Assembly: GCA_021769965.1 (NCBI GenBank)
Contig: JAETRU010000008.1
Coordinates: forward strand, 1 to 64,000
Length of the DNA stretch: 64,000 bases
From: Eubacterium sp.
GTDB taxonomy: Bacteria > Bacillota > Clostridia > Peptostreptococcales > Anaerovoracaceae
Direction: 5' to 3'
Both the position numbers and the translations under genes were made by a program. Below are positions 59,556-64,000 of the stretch, piece after piece. Under the pieces are notes generated by a model, which saw only the letters and a program-made list of their open reading frames with translations, ran no database searches and was not told the DNA's origin. Position 1 is the first letter of the stretch. Each line of letters starts with the position of its first letter.

Positions 59556-60004
59556 TCATTATCACGCTCTTTACTTTTTGAACTGTTTTTGCCTTTTTGC
59601 CATGCTTTCTCTTTTGTCGATTTTTTGATTTTTTCATAAACCTCGTTTTTTGATTTTGAATAGAGCGGATGCGGAAGGGCAGAAACGGACAAAAACTCCG
59701 GATTTGCAATTTGACGAGAATGAAGCAAACTGTTAAACATATTCAATTGTGTTTTTTGCAGAATATTGGTCTCTTGGCAGTTTAAACGAATTTGCTTTCC
59801 ATATGAACTTTTTGCGAAAGCTGAAAATATGTAATTCAGTTCATCTTCTGCAAATGGCCTGCCGGTGCATTTTTGATAAAAGCAGGAAATCGCGCTTTCT
59901 ATGACCTGCCGTTCTGTGTGCAGCTCCGGACGCTGCCGCAGCAGCTCTTTCACCATGTCATCGATCTCCGGCGATACCCGGATGGTCTTTTTTACGTCAG
60001 TCAC
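59552..60004 (-). CDS. Second RHH-like mobilisation accessory protein
   Basis: This 150-residue protein has an N-terminal RHH-like stretch (KKTIRVSPEIDDMVKELLRQRPELHTERQVIESAI) and a basic C-terminal tail (KKSTKEKAWQKGKNSSKSKE). Its stop overlaps the next RHH gene by 4 bp. The basic tail fits non-specific DNA binding at the relaxosome. Confidence 0.75.
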   Translation of the reverse strand: MTDVKKTIRVSPEIDDMVKELLRQRPELHTERQVIESAISCFYQKCTGRPFAEDELNYIFSAFAKSSYGKQIRLNCQETNILQKTQLNMFNSLLHSRQIANPEFLSVSALPHPLYSKSKNEVYEKIKKSTKEKAWQKGKNSSKSKERDNE

Positions 60005-60332
60005 GGTGTCACGCTCCTTTCAATTTTGTTTTTCGGTCAGTGACGGCTTTGCCGTTTCGGGAATAGGTATGTTTTCCCATGGCAGACGCCATAGTGAAAA
60101 CTCTGAGCATAAGGAAAATCTGCTATCATAAATGATAGAAACGGCAAAGCCGTTTGATTTTCGGTGATATCAAAATCGAGGGTTACTGCCAGCTGACAGC
60201 CATACTGATTTTGAAAGATTTTTATGGATTTTTCTTGAAAAATGATGGTTTTTCATGTTTTCGCAGTTTTTGCATTTTGAAAAAATCACACTTTTTAACT
60301 GTTTTGGGCAAATTATAAAAGTCTGCAATTCT
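60005..60332. other. Candidate oriT region
   Basis: This gene-free stretch lies directly upstream of the relaxosome operon. It contains ACGGCTTTGCCGT near 60047-60059 and AAACGGCAAAGCCGTTT near 60140-60156, each a self-complementary hairpin and each an inverted copy of the other across about 80 bp. Between them lies TATGATAGAA-type AT-rich sequence. Hairpins beside an RHH-relaxase operon are typical of oriT. The nick site cannot be located by eye. Confidence 0.5.
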
Positions 60333-61190
60333 TCAAAGTTGGGAGATTTCATCTCTTTTGGCTCTTGCCTCGTCCAGCTTGTCTTGCAAAGATTCTATTT
60401 TTGCTTCTTTTTGCCGTATTGCGTCATTCGTTCGATTTATGATTTCTTTGTTTTTTAGGATTTTATCATCAGCGGAGGAAAGTTCATCTGTGGTCAAATA
60501 GGATTTACTGTCTTCCAGTTCAAGATTCTCTTTTTCCAGGTTTTTGACCTGATCATGCAAAGTCTGCAATTGGTCAGTTTCACGTTTCAGCTGTTTTTCC
60601 AGTTTTGCTATAATTACGTCAATCCGGCAAACCAGATAATCCTCTTTTTTCTTTGTGTCCAACGAATCGACCATTTGAAGATTATATTTATTTATGGTGC
60701 AAATGCCGGTTTGCGCATCTGTAGCATCTTCCATGGCGCCGTATTTTGGTGCAAAAAGAAGCTGGGCTTCATCAAAGGGCTTTACGCCGTGGATACGGAT
60801 GACGGTGAGCAGCGTATCATGCAGGACTTCGTCTATTTCGATATTTTTGCTATTGGCGCCAGTCAGCGACAAGGCGTAATAGTAGTCATCTACGCCGTCA
60901 AAGTTATTATTGCTAAACTCCAAAACGATCTCAAGAGTCTCCTGTGCTTTTGCATAAGAAATCTCATAAACCGTAAAACTGCGTAGAGAGTCGAATTCAT
61001 AGGATGTGCCGATTTTTGTCACATCACTCTTACTGACGAGTTTTGCCGGAAAGATCAAATTAGACAAAAAGCAAAGAAGCAGGATGATAAGCACTGCGAG
61101 GATGCTGCCCAAAATCAAATTTCGATGTTTTTCATACTTATACAGCTTTTCGGCTTTTTTCATAGTGCTACTGTTTTTTTCAAATTCCAT
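60333..61190 (-). CDS. Membrane-anchored coiled-coil protein
   Basis: This 285-residue protein has one membrane helix at about 27-50 (LILGSILAVLIILLLCFLSNLIF), an extracytoplasmic domain of about 125 residues with alternating strands, and a C-terminal coiled coil from about 190 to the end. I recognise no family. It is in a run with the next two genes and probably belongs to the transfer apparatus of the element. Confidence 0.65.
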   Translation of the reverse strand: MEFEKNSSTMKKAEKLYKYEKHRNLILGSILAVLIILLLCFLSNLIFPAKLVSKSDVTKIGTSYEFDSLRSFTVYEISYAKAQETLEIVLEFSNNNFDGVDDYYYALSLTGANSKNIEIDEVLHDTLLTVIRIHGVKPFDEAQLLFAPKYGAMEDATDAQTGICTINKYNLQMVDSLDTKKKEDYLVCRIDVIIAKLEKQLKRETDQLQTLHDQVKNLEKENLELEDSKSYLTTDELSSADDKILKNKEIINRTNDAIRQKEAKIESLQDKLDEARAKRDEISQL

Positions 61191-61202
61191 CTGAATCTCC
61201 TT

Positions 61203-61502
61203 TTAGAAATATGATAAAATCTGCTCTTTGATCAAAATCAACTGCACGATCAATTCTTCACGGATAGCCGGATAGATCAATGAGATGATACCGACCGCCG
61301 CGAGAATTGTGATGCAGATCGCGCTGGCGGTTTTGATGAAGGATATCAGCAGGCGGATGAAGAACTTAACTTTATCATCTTTTTCGACAACCACGATATT
61401 CTCGTCTTCGATATTATGCTTCTTTTTGAGTTCCTCCTGATGCTTTTCATATTCCAATTTCTCGTGGTATTCCTGAACAAGACCGGTTTTATACTTTTCC
61501 AT
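61203..61502 (-). CDS. Small membrane protein
   Basis: This 99-residue protein has a charged N-terminal half (EYHEKLEYEKHQEELKKKHN), one long hydrophobic segment near 55-80 (TASAICITILAAVGIISLIY) and an amphipathic end. No family is recognised. It sits between the coiled-coil protein and the ATPase-like gene. Confidence 0.65.
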   Translation of the reverse strand: MEKYKTGLVQEYHEKLEYEKHQEELKKKHNIEDENIVVVEKDDKVKFFIRLLISFIKTASAICITILAAVGIISLIYPAIREELIVQLILIKEQILSYF

Positions 61503-61515
61503 AATGACCTCCTTT

Positions 61516-62643
61516 TTATTTTCGGAACAATCGTTTACGCGGTTTGTTTTTATCCATTTGTTCAGCAGATACAGGAAGCTGTGTCTGCATTACGGCATGA
61601 AACAGATCGTTGTGCCGGATATTGTAGACGAATGGATCCGGGGTAAACTCCAAAAAGTGGGATCTATCTGCCTTATCTTGCATCATGCTGAGAACCGCCT
61701 GCCGATCGGCGTCAGATACAAAGTTAAAAATGTAATTTGTAATTGGATTGCCATGGAGCAGCTCAATGAGCTTCGGAAATTGACTGAGTTCATCGGGGCC
61801 GGTTCCGCCAACGGCGATGATGATATCCCGCTCAACAAGGCTTACAATGTCCGCCTGATCGATGCTACTATAATCATAGACCAGATACGTATAGCCGGCC
61901 TTTAGAATGTCTGAAACCGTTGCCGGATGCTGATAGAGACGAATGTTGTTAAAGATTACAGAGTCTGCAGCATCTTCGACATTATAAAAATGACGGATGT
62001 TTTCAACATATCCCGGCTGCATTTGTACATAGCAGGCAGAAGATTCGGATTGCAGATTCAGGTACTTTACCAGCTGCAAAGCGGTGGTGGTCGTTCCGAT
62101 CCGGGACATACATCCAACAACACCGATTTTTTTCACTGGATTTGAGAATGATAACGGACTCGAAATGCCGGGAGAAATTGTCCGGGAGCCTAAAATCTGA
62201 TCGTATAGTATTTCACGGTTTTGTATGATCTGTTCATTTGAGGTGGAATTAGCCGGCGTCTCGAGTGCGGACTGCAGAGCAGTCCTGATCGCACCTAAGC
62301 GTTTCCCCTCAAAGATAAAGTGAATGATACCGATCGCTTCCAGGCTAGCAATCTGCCTGCTGTTTAAATCAAAGCCGGGGCAAAATATGATCATGTTACA
62401 GTTGGCGGCAAGCCTGATATGGTCGATTACTTCCGTAACCTCTTCTTCTGAGGATTCTATATCAGATAAATCGACCATGACTACCTGCCCGGCGGCTCTG
62501 ATAATTTTTTCTTCCAGCAGCTTGAGAAGATGAGGCTGCCCATTATCAAAGGGAACGGTCTCAAAAGTGATGCCTTTCTCGCTACAGAGATCTTCTGCAA
62601 CATAGCGGCCGTATTCGTTATTTCCAACGTAAATTAGTTTCAC
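61516..62643 (-). CDS. CpaE/MinD-like protein with degenerate P-loop
   Basis: This 375-residue protein has an N-terminal receiver-like or Rossmann region (residues 1-130, QVVMVDLSDIESSEEEV) and a C-terminal MinD/ParA-type nucleotide fold. Its P-loop reads GCMSRIGTTTTA, lacking the usual lysines of GKGGxGKT, followed by TYLVYDYSSID at the Walker B place. The two-domain layout recalls CpaE localisation proteins. The missing lysine suggests weak or no ATP hydrolysis. A role in positioning the transfer machinery is only inferred. Confidence 0.65.
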   Translation of the reverse strand: MKLIYVGNNEYGRYVAEDLCSEKGITFETVPFDNGQPHLLKLLEEKIIRAAGQVVMVDLSDIESSEEEVTEVIDHIRLAANCNMIIFCPGFDLNSRQIASLEAIGIIHFIFEGKRLGAIRTALQSALETPANSTSNEQIIQNREILYDQILGSRTISPGISSPLSFSNPVKKIGVVGCMSRIGTTTTALQLVKYLNLQSESSACYVQMQPGYVENIRHFYNVEDAADSVIFNNIRLYQHPATVSDILKAGYTYLVYDYSSIDQADIVSLVERDIIIAVGGTGPDELSQFPKLIELLHGNPITNYIFNFVSDADRQAVLSMMQDKADRSHFLEFTPDPFVYNIRHNDLFHAVMQTQLPVSAEQMDKNKPRKRLFRK

Positions 62644-62657
62644 ATTATGTTCCTCCT

Positions 62658-64000
62658 TTACTTTTCCTGTCCAGATTTTTCATTTTCACCTTCTAAGTTT
62701 TTAGTGCCAAAATCGAAATTGGATCGCTTAGAATGCTGCCGTTCTAAAAAATCATTGAAATTGATACAAGGCTGCGCTGGTTCTTGACGTGCATAATCAG
62801 GAATCGGAATACCATTTTTTTGACACATATCAGTTATGATATTACCACGGTATGTGTATCGATTATTCTTTTCAAAGTCTGTTTCGGTAAGTCCAAGAGA
62901 CTTCAGTCCATGTTCATACATATGCTGCACGACGCTTATAGGAATATCATTCTTGATGACATGCATACCGTAATCGCAAAAGTATTCTGTTACCTTTTTG
63001 CTCGGTTCCACATGAAATAGTTCCTCATAAGTTGCTATAAGGTTGACTGCCTTTGGGGTATAGTGATTGCGTGATTCTTTTGTCATGGGTATTTCCTCCA
63101 TTTCTAGCCGGGAGATTAGGTTGGACAGCTGACGAGATATAGCTTCTGGCAGACCATGGGCATCAAACCGTCGCTCCTGCCATCTGCCTTTTGTGCCGTT
63201 GATACCGTTCATCATTTTGATACCGGTGCCCCCAGCGGCCTGCCATGAAAGCAGGTTGTCGGTATAGTCATCCACCAGAATATCTGTGCTTTTAACTCCT
63301 CCGGGGACATAATCGGCTTTATTTTTCCCACACAGTGGAAAAATACGGTGAGCACGATCTACTTGCGGCAGATACTGGTCAAGCCATGCGTTTTTCTCAT
63401 CAAGCGCATAGGGACTGTCTGCCAGCACTGATGATAGAATGTATACTTCTGTTTCTGGATTATCTTTTATGTAAAACTTCAGTCCTTCCACAGCGTTTCC
63501 ATAGGATTTTAAATTTTGAAAGTAGCCTTTTTGATACAGTGTTTCAATTTGCTCTACGGGAGTAAATACAGCTAGCGTACCGTCGAGATCGACAAAGAGA
63601 CGGCACGTGCCTGTCTGGGATCGATAGGCCTGCTGCCGCATACCGTTCTGCTCTGCAATTTCATAGTACAGGATGGATTCTTTTTGCATTCGATCTACGA
63701 GCAAATCCACATTTCTTCTTGAAATGTGTTCTTCTTCGACTTTGCTCAAAAATGATGAATCTTCTGACAGAAAAACAACATCTTGCAAGTATCCTTCCTT
63801 TACCAACGGTGTTAAATGATTAAAAAGCTTCTTATCTGAAGTAATACAGAGTACATTAACTGAGCCAAAACATTTCATTTGTTCTACCAGCCATGCACTC
63901 AGGGAATCATCCCAAAGCACATCGGTAGAAATCTCTTGGATTGTTCTGATGGCGCTTCCGCTGCAGTAAAGCAAGTAACTGACTTCCTCTTTTCCTGCCG
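62658..64000 (-). CDS. Large polyvalent-type protein with HAD domain (5' end outside window)
   Basis: The frame is open to the window edge: codons upstream of the first possible start (TTG at 63974) read AGKEEVSY without a stop, so the gene probably begins beyond the window. About 447 residues are visible. The middle holds a HAD/5'-nucleotidase-like domain (LFVDLDGTLAVF, then TEVYILSSVLADSPYALDEKNAWLDQYLP and DILVDDYTDNLLSW). The C-terminal ~150 residues form a separate domain. Such mosaics occur in large polyvalent proteins carried by conjugative elements and may be injected or used early after transfer. Confidence 0.7.
   Translation of the reverse strand, partial: AGKEEVSYLLYCSGSAIRTIQEISTDVLWDDSLSAWLVEQMKCFGSVNVLCITSDKKLFNHLTPLVKEGYLQDVVFLSEDSSFLSKVEEEHISRRNVDLLVDRMQKESILYYEIAEQNGMRQQAYRSQTGTCRLFVDLDGTLAVFTPVEQIETLYQKGYFQNLKSYGNAVEGLKFYIKDNPETEVYILSSVLADSPYALDEKNAWLDQYLPQVDRAHRIFPLCGKNKADYVPGGVKSTDILVDDYTDNLLSWQAAGGTGIKMMNGINGTKGRWQERRFDAHGLPEAISRQLSNLISRLEMEEIPMTKESRNHYTPKAVNLIATYEELFHVEPSKKVTEYFCDYGMHVIKNDIPISVVQHMYEHGLKSLGLTETDFEKNNRYTYRGNIITDMCQKNGIPIPDYARQEPAQPCINFNDFLERQHSKRSNFDFGTKNLEGENEKSGQEK

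Larger units (their letters stand above)
48793..64000. mobile_element. Integrative mobilisable/conjugative element at tRNA-Lys (right end outside window)
   Basis: From the tRNA-Lys 3' half to the window edge the gene content is that of a mobile element: tyrosine integrase, divergent XRE regulators, DUF3102 protein, AbrB/PIN pair, ArdC, TopB, relaxase with accessory proteins and membrane/ATPase genes. The sequence is visibly richer in A and T than the chromosomal part. No VirB4/VirD4 or FtsK-like transfer ATPase is visible within the window, so I cannot say whether it is self-transmissible. The distal att site is not in view. Confidence 0.85.

Overview
The window reads as chromosome of an anaerobic, amino-acid-fermenting Firmicute (class Clostridia; lineage not determined). 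The grounds are two glycyl radical enzymes (GREs) with their radical-SAM activases, a 2-amino-4-oxopentanoate thiolase (OrtAB), a B12-dependent mutase with its MutL reactivase, pyruvate phosphate dikinase, AGGAGG-type ribosome binding sites and Gram-positive regulators. From about 48.8 kb to the right edge it changes to an AT-richer integrated mobile element at a tRNA-Lys gene.

Layout. 0.5-5.0 kb: EamA transporter, cysteine hydrolase and a thiamine salvage operon (thiM, thiE, HAD-thiD fusion). 5.0-7.2 kb (minus): MFS transporter and a proline/hydroxyproline racemase-family enzyme. 7.3-16.8 kb: divergent sigma-54 promoters and the main catabolic operon: activase, GRE1, MutL, a single-chain GlmE/GlmS-like mutase, OrtA, OrtB and a divergent ProC. 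16.9-20.0 kb: EamA, AroE-like, AzlC, AzlD and an ABM-domain protein. 20.1-27.2 kb: GntR regulator, NhaC-type transporter, LysR regulator, GRE2 and its activase. 27.2-31.9 kb: a sigma-54 activator (minus) and ppdK. 32-48.3 kb: ordinary chromosome with an MFS paralogue, a DUF2975-like/HTH/lipoprotein module, LUD-GNAT, EcsC, a YtrA-type GntR with an ABC exporter, a two-component system joined to a surface acylation operon (DUF4358, transglutaminase, MBOAT, DHHW), CDF and TSCPD. 48.3-48.6 kb: a cluster of TTGGGC/GCCCAA inverted repeats. 48.75 kb: tRNA-Lys(CTT). 48.9-64 kb: tyrosine integrase, two XRE regulators, DUF3102 protein, AbrB/PIN toxin-antitoxin pair, wHTH protein, ArdC, topoisomerase III, relaxase with two accessory proteins, a probable oriT and membrane/ATPase genes of the transfer module. 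The last gene is cut by the window edge.

How the genes may work together. Known chemistry explains part of 6-27 kb: a hydroxyproline epimerase can feed trans-4-hydroxy-D-proline to a C-N-cleaving GRE, giving 2-amino-4-oxopentanoate, which OrtAB splits into acetyl-CoA and alanine. The B12 mutase between GRE1 and ortAB is not explained by that route, because a glutamate-mutase-type shift cannot act on 2-amino-4-oxopentanoate. I therefore propose, as inference only, a second one-carbon-longer route: a hydroxylated C6 amino acid (5-hydroxylysine or 5-hydroxypipecolate) is opened by a GRE to 2-amino-5-oxohexanoate, the mutase rearranges it to 2-amino-3-methyl-4-oxopentanoate, and OrtAB cleaves that to acetyl-CoA and 2-aminobutyrate. 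Hydroxyproline and hydroxylysine are both collagen-derived, so the locus may be a collagen amino-acid utilisation island under sigma-54 control.
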